64,000 nucleotides of DNA from Enterovirga aerilata (GTDB lineage: Bacteria > Pseudomonadota > Alphaproteobacteria > Rhizobiales > Beijerinckiaceae): contig NZ_JABEPP010000004.1 in NCBI RefSeq assembly GCF_013044135.1, positions 331,331 through 395,330 on the forward strand, read 5' to 3'. The position numbers were made by a program, and so were the translations under genes. This document shows positions 28,121 through 36,012 of this stretch, one piece after another (position 1 is the first letter of the stretch; each line of letters opens with the position of its first letter). Under the pieces are notes generated by a model. That model was given only the letters and a program-made list of their open reading frames with translations, was not told where the DNA came from and searched no databases.

Positions 28121-29536
28121 CTACATGAAGAATCGGAATTGGTAGGGTGTGCTGCCTAGATTCGTCATGCGCTTGAGGACGCGCGCCAGCACCTTCGCAT
28201 AACTCATCGTTACGGGTAGCGGATCATACAGCCCGTCATTGTTCCAGTTCATCTTCGACAAGGCGAGCGCCGCGCGGGCGCTGTCGTCCCACGTGCCGTG
28301 CCCGGCATGGCGGACAAGTCGGATCGGACGCGGCGTGCCGCGCTGACCCTGAAAATAGGTTTTCGGTCCCAAAGTCTCCACGGCACCGTGCATCCACAGT
28401 AGTGCCTCGCGCTCGCCAAGCCCGATCAGTGAGCCACGCTTAATTGGAAACGCCGCCGCCTTACCTCCCGAATTGGCTTGGTCGCGTTCCCAACGCGCGC
28501 CGCGCCAGCCCACATCCTCGACCACCTGAATCAAATCGACCGCCTCGCACAGCGGTAGTGCCTCGAAGCAGCCGAGCACTTCTGCGTCTTTGAACTCGGT
28601 CGATTTGTGGACCATGACCCGGCGCGGCGAGCGTCCGCCATGCCGGTGACGATACAGCGTCATCGACCGCGTGATGACACGGAACATCTCAGCCTGCGAT
28701 AAAAAGGGATTATCGCGTTGCACCTGCACGTCGGCGGTATCGTAGGCGATAAACTCCAAGCCGGCGCCCTCCGCGTCGAACACCTGGCTGCAACAAGTCA
28801 CAAATCGCGGTTTGTCGGCACCGTTCGACCGCACCGCATAGGAAATGCCGACATAGGCTGTTTCTGGGTCCACGTCGGCTAGCTTCCAGGGAACGCCGCC
28901 GGCCTTGGCATACAGCGCCAGCCCGACTCGCCACATCACGCTCGCACGGCAGCGATAAGCGAGCGCCTTGTCTTCGCGCACGATCTGGATCGGCATCCCG
29001 CGCGCGGCCGTATAGGCTTTGAGATGATCGTGGAGATCGAAATCGTCCCCCGCGCCGTAGAAGCCACGCTCCCACCGCTGCGGTAGGTAGATGAACAAGA
29101 CATCGAAGTCGCTGCGGAACGCCTCAAGGGGCTGGATCGCACGAACGAGCTGTTCGGCGAGCAACACGTGCGGCATCGCCGATTGTGCCATCTCGCTCTC
29201 AAACGATCCGTCCAGCTCGACACGGCATTTCTTGGTTGCCGCCGTCACGCGCATGTCGAACACGGTATTGAAGCCCGGCCAATCCGGCAGATAGTCGGTT
29301 CGCTCGACCGGGCGCACGCTCTGGCTCAGCTCACGCATGAATGCGAACAGTCGCTCGGACTCGCCCTTCGGGGCCAGCGTCGCTACCCGGATCGGCGATT
29401 GCACCAATCCGCGCGAATGGGGGCCGAACCGCTTGAGCCCGCGCAGCGGATGAATGTCCCGCTCGCTCGTTCGCTCGGGATGGAACACCAGCTCGGGTTC
29501 GGGATACCATATGGTCGGGGCGATCTCGCTCGTCAT
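28121..29536 (-). CDS. Short prokaryotic Argonaute (MID-PIWI)
   Basis: This 471-aa protein has the length and layout of short pAgos: MID followed by PIWI, with no PAZ or N domain. The PIWI-like stretches are AYVGISYAVR (first strand) and RVMVHKSTEF (third strand). The catalytic Asp residues expected there in active Argonautes are replaced (Ser in both), so it should bind guide and target but not cut. ATG 29536 overlaps the stop of the SIR2-APAZ gene (ATGA); the longer frame to 29647 is not used. In SPARSA systems the Ago/SIR2-APAZ heterodimer senses invading DNA via an RNA guide. Confidence 0.85.
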   Translation of the reverse strand: MTSEIAPTIWYPEPELVFHPERTSERDIHPLRGLKRFGPHSRGLVQSPIRVATLAPKGESERLFAFMRELSQSVRPVERTDYLPDWPGFNTVFDMRVTAATKKCRVELDGSFESEMAQSAMPHVLLAEQLVRAIQPLEAFRSDFDVLFIYLPQRWERGFYGAGDDFDLHDHLKAYTAARGMPIQIVREDKALAYRCRASVMWRVGLALYAKAGGVPWKLADVDPETAYVGISYAVRSNGADKPRFVTCCSQVFDAEGAGLEFIAYDTADVQVQRDNPFLSQAEMFRVITRSMTLYRHRHGGRSPRRVMVHKSTEFKDAEVLGCFEALPLCEAVDLIQVVEDVGWRGARWERDQANSGGKAAAFPIKRGSLIGLGEREALLWMHGAVETLGPKTYFQGQRGTPRPIRLVRHAGHGTWDDSARAALALSKMNWNNDGLYDPLPVTMSYAKVLARVLKRMTNLGSTPYQFRFFM

Positions 29537-31266
29537 GGCTGCACCAGCTTGGAGAAGGCCGTGTTCTTCCCGACTGCGAAGCGAGCATCGATCCCGTCGC
29601 CAATCGACAGCGCCAGAAGCGCTTCGCCGGCAAGGCGCTTTGCCCAAAAATCGATAAGCCGATCGAGATCACGATTATAGCGCTTCACCGTCCGTTCGCG
29701 CGCGAAGTCGGCGGTGATCGCTTTGGTCGCGTCCGTGACACCCTCAAACACGATCTTTGGATCAAGCAGCAGCCAAAGACCGTCGTCTGCCCAGTCAAGC
29801 CGGACCCCGACCCCCTCGTGCCATTTCAGGTCCGGGTGTTTGGGCACGGTGCCAGTCGTCTGATGAGTTATCGCGCGAAGCCCATCCCATGCGCTGTCGG
29901 CGGGATCTACTGGCACGAGCAAATCAGCGCTGCGGCGGCGGATCGCACGAACATTCTTGGCGGCACACAGCGCCTCTACCAAGGCATCGCGTAGCAGGCC
30001 GCGTTCGCCGGACTCATAGCGCAGGCGCCGCTTCTCGAAGGTGGCCAGATCGAACGCAGTGATTCCGAACGGGTCGAACACTCGACGGAACTCGGCATCG
30101 CTGCCGAAACCGAGCACGCCCGCTTGCGTGCGCGTCACGATCAGGCGCGCGTTCGCCTCGGCGACCGCCGAACGCGCCGCTGCGACACCCTCGATCGTGC
30201 ATACCAGCTTGCGGCAATTGGCCGGGATGGTGACGGCAAGCCCGTTGAGCCGAATGAGGGGCCAGCCCCGCTGGCCCGAGGGCTCGGGAGCGCCCGACAC
30301 GCGCGACCGTCCTGTTGCCAGCGCGTTGAGAGCGGATGTGTCGAGCGCGGGCAGCAGCCGCACGAGATCACGTAATATCTCATCGAAGCTCTCAATCCGC
30401 ACCAGCCCGCACTCAACGCCCGCGTCGCTGGCGCGCTGGAGAAGTCGGATGACCCGCCCGAGCGGTGGATCGCTACCGCGATGCAGCCAGAACAGTCCGC
30501 CAGGATAACCGCCCGGCTGATTGAGCGCCGTTTCAAGCGCGTCCATCACTGAATCGTCGCGTCCGCTGTAGCCGGCGACTACGAGGCCGGATCGTCGGCA
30601 GGCATCCACGAGCTGCTGACGAAGCGCCGCATCCTGCTGGCGCAGCTCATCGGTCGTGTTCTTAAGCCGACGCGAGCGGAAATCGCCGTGCAGCTTCACT
30701 GCGATGGGCCATTTTTGCGCGCCGATCAATTGCCCCGCCAGTTCCGGAGCGTCGAGTGCAACGACGCTCAACGTGCCCGTTGTGCCATACGTTCTCGCGC
30801 AGGCATCTTCGATCAAGTGGTCGAAATTGGTCGTCCAGACGAGCTGAGTGTGGCCCGCTTTTAGAAGCGAGGCGAGGGCAAGATGGCCATAGGCCAGCTT
30901 CGCGCCGCTAATCATGCCTTGAATAAAAGTCGTGCGATCGCGCTCCACCGGGTAGGTTGCTTCGAAGAGCGCCGCGTATTCATCCGGTGAACCCGGCGAC
31001 GGTAGTCGCTCGGAACTCGCAATGTGCGAGTCTAACAGCGCGCGGATCGCAGGATTACCGAGATCGGCGACACTCTGCGGCGACGCCTTGCGTTGGGCAA
31101 CGAACAACGTTTGCTTGAATTGCCAGATCATATCCCAAGCGCTGGGGATGCCGGCTGAAACCGACGCACCCGCGCCAAGGAGCCACATTAATTGGCCGGG
31201 GCGCAGCGCGAAGCGCCGCACAAAGTCATCGCTCGATAGCTCGCTCGGGCTCGTTATGCTCTCCAT
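29533..31266 (-). CDS. SIR2-APAZ NADase effector of a short-Argonaute (SPARSA) system
   Basis: This 577-aa protein has an N-terminal SIR2 domain: GAGASVSAGIPSAWDM (about 31-46), WTTNFDHLIEDA with Asn 147 and Asp 149, KLHGDF (His about 193) and AGYSGRD (about 231). A C-terminal APAZ region (about 300-577) docks the short Argonaute. In characterised SPARSA systems, target recognition activates the SIR2 domain to hydrolyse NAD(P)+, killing invaded cells. The gene is the upstream partner of the Argonaute gene (4-nt overlap). The start ATG 31266 has only a weak ribosome binding site. Confidence 0.85.
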   Translation of the reverse strand: MESITSPSELSSDDFVRRFALRPGQLMWLLGAGASVSAGIPSAWDMIWQFKQTLFVAQRKASPQSVADLGNPAIRALLDSHIASSERLPSPGSPDEYAALFEATYPVERDRTTFIQGMISGAKLAYGHLALASLLKAGHTQLVWTTNFDHLIEDACARTYGTTGTLSVVALDAPELAGQLIGAQKWPIAVKLHGDFRSRRLKNTTDELRQQDAALRQQLVDACRRSGLVVAGYSGRDDSVMDALETALNQPGGYPGGLFWLHRGSDPPLGRVIRLLQRASDAGVECGLVRIESFDEILRDLVRLLPALDTSALNALATGRSRVSGAPEPSGQRGWPLIRLNGLAVTIPANCRKLVCTIEGVAAARSAVAEANARLIVTRTQAGVLGFGSDAEFRRVFDPFGITAFDLATFEKRRLRYESGERGLLRDALVEALCAAKNVRAIRRRSADLLVPVDPADSAWDGLRAITHQTTGTVPKHPDLKWHEGVGVRLDWADDGLWLLLDPKIVFEGVTDATKAITADFARERTVKRYNRDLDRLIDFWAKRLAGEALLALSIGDGIDARFAVGKNTAFSKLVQP

Positions 31267-31310
31267 CCGCCCATGCCTAACCGATCCACAAGCCTTCGCC
31301 AGCAGATTTT

Positions 31311-31329
31311 GTTCTCTAATGGTTCTCTA
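31311..31329. promoter_or_regulatory. Tandem GTTCTCTA repeats upstream of the SIR2-APAZ gene
   Basis: GTTCTCTA occurs at 31311-31318 and again at 31322-31329, an 11-bp period that places both on one DNA face. They lie 45-63 bp before the SIR2-APAZ start in the 144-bp gap between it and the 204-aa gene. A regulator site or part of a separate promoter is likely, which would let the SIR2-Ago pair be expressed apart from the upstream genes. Confidence 0.4.
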
Positions 31330-31410
31330 GGCTCAACCTTGTGATCGGCAGGTGCGGGAAGCGACGCCACCGTTGTAAGCGCCTGGGCTTCCGAGCAGCC
31401 GTAGCGCAGG

Positions 31411-32025
31411 TCATTCGGGGGGTGGTGGCAGCAGAGGCGGCGCCTCGTAGGCTTCTAGCTGCCACGGCCCCTGGTAGTTCTCAATGATGCCTTCGGTCGG
31501 CACGGGCATGCCGGCAATGAGCGCGATCTGCCCGAGACACCGGCTCAGGTGTCCGCGTAAGATTTCGAGGCCGTCGAAATAGGCTTGGCGCACGTCCGGC
31601 GGTCGATGAAACTCGCCGAAACGTGGATGCGGGGGCGCATCCTTGTCGCGCCGCAACAGCTCCTCGTAAGTCATAAACTGTCGAATACCAGTCGCCATCG
31701 CATCGAGCAGAAGGAACAGCGGTCCGTCCTGCAACTCGGCGAGTTCCACCTCTTTGTCGACGATCAACTGGCGGATTTCCTTGAGCGAAGTGAGAGCTCT
31801 CTCGATGCAATCGTCGCAACATTCCCACGCAGATAGGACGCGCCGATCGCGCAAACGGAGGACGATCTCGCGCGCCACACGGCGCTCGCGATCTTTAGGG
31901 CTGACCGCAATGCTGATGAAAGGCAAGTTCAAGGTGACGTCACCTATCCGGCCAGCGACTTGGCGGCGAGCGCGGGCGAGGAGATCGGTCAGATCGAACT
32001 TGAAGGGGATATCGCCACTTCGCAC
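31411..32025 (-). CDS. Uncharacterised protein linked to the short-Argonaute locus
   Basis: I do not recognise this 204-aa protein. It is largely helical, with a basic N-terminus (FKFDLTDLLARARRQVAGRI), a strand-rich VTLNLPFISIAVSPKDRER, a CxxC-like ECCDDC near residue 90, a long Glu/Leu helix, and a Pro-rich tail (PPLLPPPPE). No membrane segment. GTG 32025 lies 3 nt after the stop of the upstream 321-aa gene, so the pair is an operon. A 144-bp gap separates it from the SIR2-APAZ gene on the same strand. A role in the Argonaute system is possible by position only. Confidence 0.55.
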   Translation of the reverse strand: MRSGDIPFKFDLTDLLARARRQVAGRIGDVTLNLPFISIAVSPKDRERRVAREIVLRLRDRRVLSAWECCDDCIERALTSLKEIRQLIVDKEVELAELQDGPLFLLLDAMATGIRQFMTYEELLRRDKDAPPHPRFGEFHRPPDVRQAYFDGLEILRGHLSRCLGQIALIAGMPVPTEGIIENYQGPWQLEAYEAPPLLPPPPE

Positions 32026-32028
32026 GGC

Positions 32029-32994
32029 TCAGGCCTCGCCCGGCAGGGTAATTGATGCAGCGAGAGCCGCCCCAATGGGCCCCGATCGGCGTTCGAGGAA
32101 ATAGCGGACGCGATCGTCATTGCTGTCATCGAACTGCTGTCCAACCTGACAGGTCAGCAGCAGATCGGCAGCCCAGGTTTCGAGCGGCCAATCCCGCCCG
32201 ACGCAGGCGGATTTCAGCAGGCTGAAGGTGGGAGATTGGCCGTCATTGAGTTCGACAAGAGCGCGGTGGAGGTTGTCGGCATCGACCACCCGATTTCCGA
32301 CCGGCATGTCGCCAACGCGGATTCGTTTTCGCAGGGGGTAGGTAACTGCGTAGGGAAGCTCAGGCGGTGCGTAGAGCAGGTAGAAGACGGCCTTGCCGAA
32401 ATCCCGATTGAGCGTGTCGATCAGTTCGACCTGTCGGTGTCCAGCCTGAATTGCGGCGAAGGTGCAGGTTTCGTCGAAGCTGTAGGTTCGGTGGAGTGCG
32501 GCGGCTGCTTGCTGCCCATCGCGGCGGATGAACGCATTCATGCCATGAAGGAAACCAATTTCATCTTCGTCTTCGACATCATGGTTAGTCGGAAAGAGAC
32601 GTTTGGATTGGAGCAGGCCAATCTTCTTCGCCACCAGCTTGTCTTGTCGATAGACGAAGACGAGGATCGCAATATCCGCCGTTTCCCAACGCCGGCGTTG
32701 CGGAAAATCCCAATCCCAATGGGGAGCGCCTAGGCGCCGCAAACCACCGATGTTGTGAGTATCCATGCGGATGATCGCGCCCGAAGGCAGGAGCGTCGGC
32801 GCACTGTTGGGGATCAGCGCTTCAATCAATCCGTCATCGAGCGATGTCTCGCGGATATTGGGGAGATTGGCCAGGCGCTCACATACGTGGCGGTTTGCGT
32901 CCGCGAAGACGCCACGGAACCAGGCAACAACGTCGGCGGGTATCACTGGCCAAGGATTCAATCGCGTTCCCCTCATCTGCCGAGGTAATTGCAC
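32029..32994 (-). CDS. Putative PD-(D/E)XK-type nuclease-like protein next to the short-Argonaute locus
   Basis: This 321-aa protein is of unrecognised family. Its middle reads like a PD-(D/E)XK core: helix RETSLDDGLIEAL, strand TADIAILVFVY with the Asp, then IGLLQSKRLF giving a QxK variant like that of Mrr-type enzymes. A His-Gly-Met stretch (FLHGMNAFIRR) and a C-terminal domain (about 230-321) follow. The nuclease assignment is from this motif spacing alone. Start is GTG 32994, or ATG 32976; neither has a clear ribosome binding site. It is the first gene of the minus-strand block that leads to SIR2-APAZ and Argonaute. Confidence 0.5.
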   Translation of the reverse strand: MQLPRQMRGTRLNPWPVIPADVVAWFRGVFADANRHVCERLANLPNIRETSLDDGLIEALIPNSAPTLLPSGAIIRMDTHNIGGLRRLGAPHWDWDFPQRRRWETADIAILVFVYRQDKLVAKKIGLLQSKRLFPTNHDVEDEDEIGFLHGMNAFIRRDGQQAAAALHRTYSFDETCTFAAIQAGHRQVELIDTLNRDFGKAVFYLLYAPPELPYAVTYPLRKRIRVGDMPVGNRVVDADNLHRALVELNDGQSPTFSLLKSACVGRDWPLETWAADLLLTCQVGQQFDDSNDDRVRYFLERRSGPIGAALAASITLPGEA

Positions 32995-33326
32995 TACGCA
33001 ATCCGACCAAGCGGTATCTACGGCGGCGGCAGAGGCAACTTGCCATCGGGAGGCTCGAAAGTGTGGGCCGTTGATCCTACCCCCGATGCTTCTCGAATAA
33101 TCAGCGGCGTCGCACTACGCCATAGGGCGGCTACAGGCGCGCGGCGGCGGTTCTATAGGAGTGCAAACGGCGATGTGTATTCGTTATGTTTATCCAGGGC
33201 GGGGCGCCACTTCGTCTTGTACGCCACATAAGTCGCGACCGGGCGCCAGAAGATCCGACTTTTTCGCCCCGGCGCTCCGCCGCAGAGGTGGCCCGTCCTG
33301 CTGACCAGAGCGGGTCTCACCGTCTA
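32995..33326. other. Gene-free region between the Argonaute island and the RES toxin
   Basis: 332 bp without a supportable gene. It holds copy 2 of the 20-bp direct repeat (33176-33195) and presumably the promoter of the 321-aa gene. Short frames in it have no recognisable similarity. Confidence 0.5.
33176..33209. repeat. Direct repeat flanking the Argonaute island, copy 2
   Basis: TGTATTCGTTATGTTTATCC at 33176-33195 equals copy 1 at 27950-27969, with CGGGGC and CCA conserved at the same offsets downstream. Here the motif is preceded by ATG and would read MCIRYVYPGRG before diverging. It lies 181 bp upstream of the start of the 321-aa gene, just outside the island. Confidence 0.6.
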
Positions 33327-34040
33327 CTACGCTGCCCGCACCGACTTCGCGGACCGAAGCTCGTCGGGGATGATCGTCAAACCGTCAGCGAACGAATAGA
33401 GCGCTTCAATCTTCTGGCCGTTCCAGACGTACCTGAAGTGCTCGGATTGCGTTGCTCGGCCCAACGAATCAGGGTCGAGAACCGCGACGCATGACGCCCC
33501 CGGTCGTTCCGGGCACTCGAAGATTACGCCGGCGCAATGAGTCTCTGCGAGCTCACGGCCCAGTTTCCAGCGCTCCTCGGTAGGCATGTCGAGGGGCAGG
33601 CCGCGAAGGTCGGAGAACGTGCCCTCGACCGTTCGGACAAGAACTCGCATGTCCAGCTTGATGGCGGGTTCCGCGGTGCGCGCCAGAAAGGCTTCACGGC
33701 GCGCAACGGAGATCGACAGGGCAGTCTGGAGGTCCGCGGCAAGTTCGAGGACCGGGATGGTCGGCGGAAAGAAGCGGCTACCCTCCGGATTGCCATAGGC
33801 AAAGGCGGCATGGTTCCAGTTCTGAAGCCTTGCCGATGCCACGTCTGTGGCCCGGGTTCCGATAAGACGCTCCCGCTCCCGCAGCCTCGGATTGGTCAAC
33901 GCTTCGATCTCGGCGACGTCGCTGCCGTCGCCGTTCCCGATCCGTTCAAAGAGGTTCACCGGCGGGAAGCGGGACGGGATCAAGTTGAAGTGCTGACCCC
34001 GAACCTTGATCCTGGACGGGTTAACCGCCTCGTTGGGCAT
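33327..34040 (-). CDS. RES-domain toxin
   Basis: This 237-aa RES-family protein shows the N-terminal Arg region (HFNLIPSRFPPVNLFERIG), the GNPEGSRFFPP loop, and a C-terminal half with LDMRVLVRTVEGTFSDLRGL, as in RES toxins of Xre-RES pairs. Characterised RES toxins consume NAD+ and cause growth arrest. Translation is coupled to the antitoxin: ATG 34040 lies 20 nt inside the 3' end of the antitoxin gene. Length is near the family upper range. Confidence 0.75.
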   Translation of the reverse strand: MPNEAVNPSRIKVRGQHFNLIPSRFPPVNLFERIGNGDGSDVAEIEALTNPRLRERERLIGTRATDVASARLQNWNHAAFAYGNPEGSRFFPPTIPVLELAADLQTALSISVARREAFLARTAEPAIKLDMRVLVRTVEGTFSDLRGLPLDMPTEERWKLGRELAETHCAGVIFECPERPGASCVAVLDPDSLGRATQSEHFRYVWNGQKIEALYSFADGLTIIPDELRSAKSVRAA

Positions 34041-34473
34041 CGAGATACTGTCTCACGCGGTAGATGTCGACGACCTGCCCCTTCAGCATAACGTCAAGCG
34101 CACTCTGGCCGTCGAAATAGCGGTTGGGCCGCCGCACCCAGCCATCCGCATTCTTCGGCTCCGGCAGCAGGATTTGCAAGGCCTTGTAGATCCCAAATAG
34201 ATGCGAGATCCGCTCGACCGTGTCACGCGGGAGCGAGCCGCCGTCCTTTTTCCACTTAAAGAAAGTCGACCGCGCGGGAGATCCGAGCAACTTGATCTGT
34301 TCCTCGGTGGTCAAGCTCCAGAGGTCGGCAAGTCTGGCGAACGACGCGAATGCGGCGGCCTCCTGCTCCGAAGTTGTCGTCTTGTTGCGCTCCGGGGACG
34401 TGGGTTGGGCAGGCACGCGCACCCCCTTCCGAGCAGAGTCCAGATTCGGACTTGATACAGCCATTTGGTCCAT
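34021..34473 (-). CDS. Xre/MbcA-ParS-type antitoxin
   Basis: This 150-aa protein has a helix-turn-helix part (WSLTTEEQIKLLGSPARSTF, then GGSLPRDTVERISHLFGIYK) and the C-terminal toxin-binding domain with PNRYFDGQSALDVMLKGQVV, typical of Xre antitoxins of RES toxins. The frame is open to 34506. ATG 34473 is preferred because a 16-bp palindromic operator (34483-34498) and promoter-like boxes lie just upstream of it. The N-terminal 40 residues are probably disordered. Confidence 0.78.
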   Translation of the reverse strand: MDQMAVSSPNLDSARKGVRVPAQPTSPERNKTTTSEQEAAAFASFARLADLWSLTTEEQIKLLGSPARSTFFKWKKDGGSLPRDTVERISHLFGIYKALQILLPEPKNADGWVRRPNRYFDGQSALDVMLKGQVVDIYRVRQYLDAQRGG

Positions 34474-34498
34474 ATAGATACAAGTCCAGATCTGGACT
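34437..34498. promoter_or_regulatory. Two palindromic operators of the Xre-RES operon
   Basis: AGTCCAGATCTGGACT (34483-34498) is a perfect 16-bp palindrome. AGTCCAGATTCGGACT (34437-34452) is a near-copy with intact outer halves, lying inside the first antitoxin codons. On the minus strand TTGATT, the operator, then TGTATC look like -35 and -10 boxes 18 bp apart with the perfect palindrome in the spacer, and ATG follows almost at once. Autorepression by the Xre antitoxin is inferred. Confidence 0.6.
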
Positions 34499-34514
34499 CG
34501 AATCAAACCCTAGT

Positions 34515-34554
34515 CTCACCGGAACTCGGCATCAAGAGTCGAGCGTCCGGTGAG
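34515..34554. repeat. Inverted repeat upstream of the CBASS operon
   Basis: CTCACCGG (34515-34522) and CCGGTGAG (34547-34554) are perfect 8-bp inverted arms with a 24-nt spacer. The pair sits between the divergent Xre-RES promoter and the short frame at 34572. It could bind a regulator or fold in RNA. No CBASS-linked regulator gene is seen nearby. Confidence 0.4.
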
Positions 34555-34571
34555 GTGAAACGGAGTATGAG

Positions 34572-34697
34572 ATGAACGAGCGCGAGCGGTACACGGCCCA
34601 GGTCGATGGACGGCAGCTGATGTCGAAGGGGACACAGTTTGCTCCCTCCGGCGCACAGTTTATCGCCTCCACCGACAAGAGCTTGGCAAGCGGTTGA
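34572..34697 (+). CDS. Possible 41-aa leader ORF upstream of the CBASS operon
   Basis: A short frame starts at ATG 34572 with a GGAG seven nt upstream and ends with TGA at 34697. The peptide is hydrophilic, begins MNERERYTAQVDGRQLMSKG and has no recognisable domain. It lies 148 bp before the preferred capV start. It may be a leader peptide, a small CBASS-associated protein or chance. Confidence 0.3.
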   Translation: MNERERYTAQVDGRQLMSKGTQFAPSGAQFIASTDKSLASG

Positions 34698-34845
34698 GGA
34701 AGCAGATCTTTCCGGAACTCTGCTTCCGGACGGAGCAAATGCAGCGGCTGGCTCGGGCCCACCGCAAAATGTCTCGCCGAACCAAACGGGATCAAGCGGC
34801 GGCCTGAAAGCCAGGCCAACGGAACTGCGATCAGGAGGCTTGCTA

Positions 34846-36012
34846 TTGGGACCTGAGGAGACATCGTCTGCCGCGGCTTCGTCAGGCGACTTGAAGGCTG
34901 GAGCAGATCGCCGGCCCTATCGCGTCCTCAGCCTCGATGGCGGCGGGATGCGCGGCGTTTATACCGCTGAGTTTCTAGATCGGCTAACGAGTTACTTTGC
35001 CCGGATTCGGGGTGAGGAAGCGCTCGACCTCGGCAAGGGCTTCGACCTGATCACCGGTACTAGCACTGGTGCAATTGTCGCCTCTGCTCTCGCTGTGGGG
35101 AAGCCCCTGCATGAGGTTGTGGATCTCTATCGAGAGAAGGGAAAGGACATCTTCCCCCATCGAATTAAGGGCGTCTTGAGCGCGATGTTCCGCGCCTTTG
35201 TGCTCGGCAGCAGCCCGATCCGGTACGGCGACAAAGCGCTCCGCGAAGCGCTCGAAGACGTCCTCGGACAAATACGCGTAATCGATGTGTACGAGCGCAG
35301 AGGCATCTCGTTAGCGATCCCGACAGTGGCGATGAAGACGCATCGGTCATGGGTCTTCAAAAAGACGCCGACGAGCGGCCCCCGAGACGACCTGTACCCG
35401 CTCGTCGACGTTTGCATGGCTTCGAGTGCTGCGCCCATCTACCGGTCCCTCGCAGCCATCGATGATCCGCTTGCGAAGCATGGCCTCAAACAGGTGTTTG
35501 CCGATGGCGGGCTGTGGGCAAACAACCCGATCCTGGTGGGCATGATCGACGCCTTAGCGTCGGCTGCCCCTGGGCAACCCATTGAGATCTTCTCGCTTGG
35601 CACGTGCTCGCGGCCAGAGGGTGAGCACCTGACGGAAAGGCAGGTTCATCGTTCGATGCTCCGGTGGAAGCTTGGAGCAGACGTCGCTCCGCTAAGCATC
35701 ACCGCGCAGGAGTTTGCCTTCGACAACATGGCGAGGTTCCTCGCCAACATCCTCACTAAGGCTGGCCGACCGGTGAGAACCTTGCGCTTCCCTAAGAAGG
35801 ACGTCCCAGCCGACATGATGCCGTATCTCGCACTGGATGACGCGAGAAAGAAGGCGATCGACCGTCTCATCCAGCAGGCCAATTCCGATGCGGATGTGAC
35901 GAAGAGCGCCTGCGATGATCCGCGAAACGAAGACGGGCGAATGGTGCGGGACCTGATGATGGACCTGCCTGGAATGCCGGCATCCGGCATCGACTGGAGC
36001 ACGCTCCCATGA
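34846..36012 (+). CDS. capV: CBASS effector: patatin-like phospholipase
   Basis: This 388-aa patatin-family effector degrades membrane phospholipid once activated by a cyclic dinucleotide (CapV role). Motifs: RVLSLDGGGMRGVYTAEFL (oxyanion hole, about 33-38), GTSTG with nucleophile Ser 73, and FADGGLWANNP with catalytic Asp 220. TTG 34846 was chosen: AGGAGG lies 7 nt upstream and the patatin motif follows at the usual distance. The frame is open to ATG 34639, but that extension is low-complexity. The stop overlaps the CD-NTase start. Confidence 0.85.
   Translation: MGPEETSSAAASSGDLKAGADRRPYRVLSLDGGGMRGVYTAEFLDRLTSYFARIRGEEALDLGKGFDLITGTSTGAIVASALAVGKPLHEVVDLYREKGKDIFPHRIKGVLSAMFRAFVLGSSPIRYGDKALREALEDVLGQIRVIDVYERRGISLAIPTVAMKTHRSWVFKKTPTSGPRDDLYPLVDVCMASSAAPIYRSLAAIDDPLAKHGLKQVFADGGLWANNPILVGMIDALASAAPGQPIEIFSLGTCSRPEGEHLTERQVHRSMLRWKLGADVAPLSITAQEFAFDNMARFLANILTKAGRPVRTLRFPKKDVPADMMPYLALDDARKKAIDRLIQQANSDADVTKSACDDPRNEDGRMVRDLMMDLPGMPASGIDWSTLP

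Noticed and set aside
27854..28159. 101-aa plus-strand ORF between chrB and the Argonaute gene
   Set aside because: No ribosome binding site or recognisable domain; it contains the direct repeat and overlaps the Argonaute 3' end.
29537..29647. Longer N-terminus for the Argonaute protein
   Set aside because: The upstream 37 residues are Arg/Ser-rich, overlap the SIR2-APAZ gene and lack a ribosome binding site; ATG 29536 gives the usual ATGA junction.
34532..34864. Minus-strand ORF in the CBASS upstream region
   Set aside because: No domain, no ribosome binding site, and it overlaps the promoter region and start of capV.
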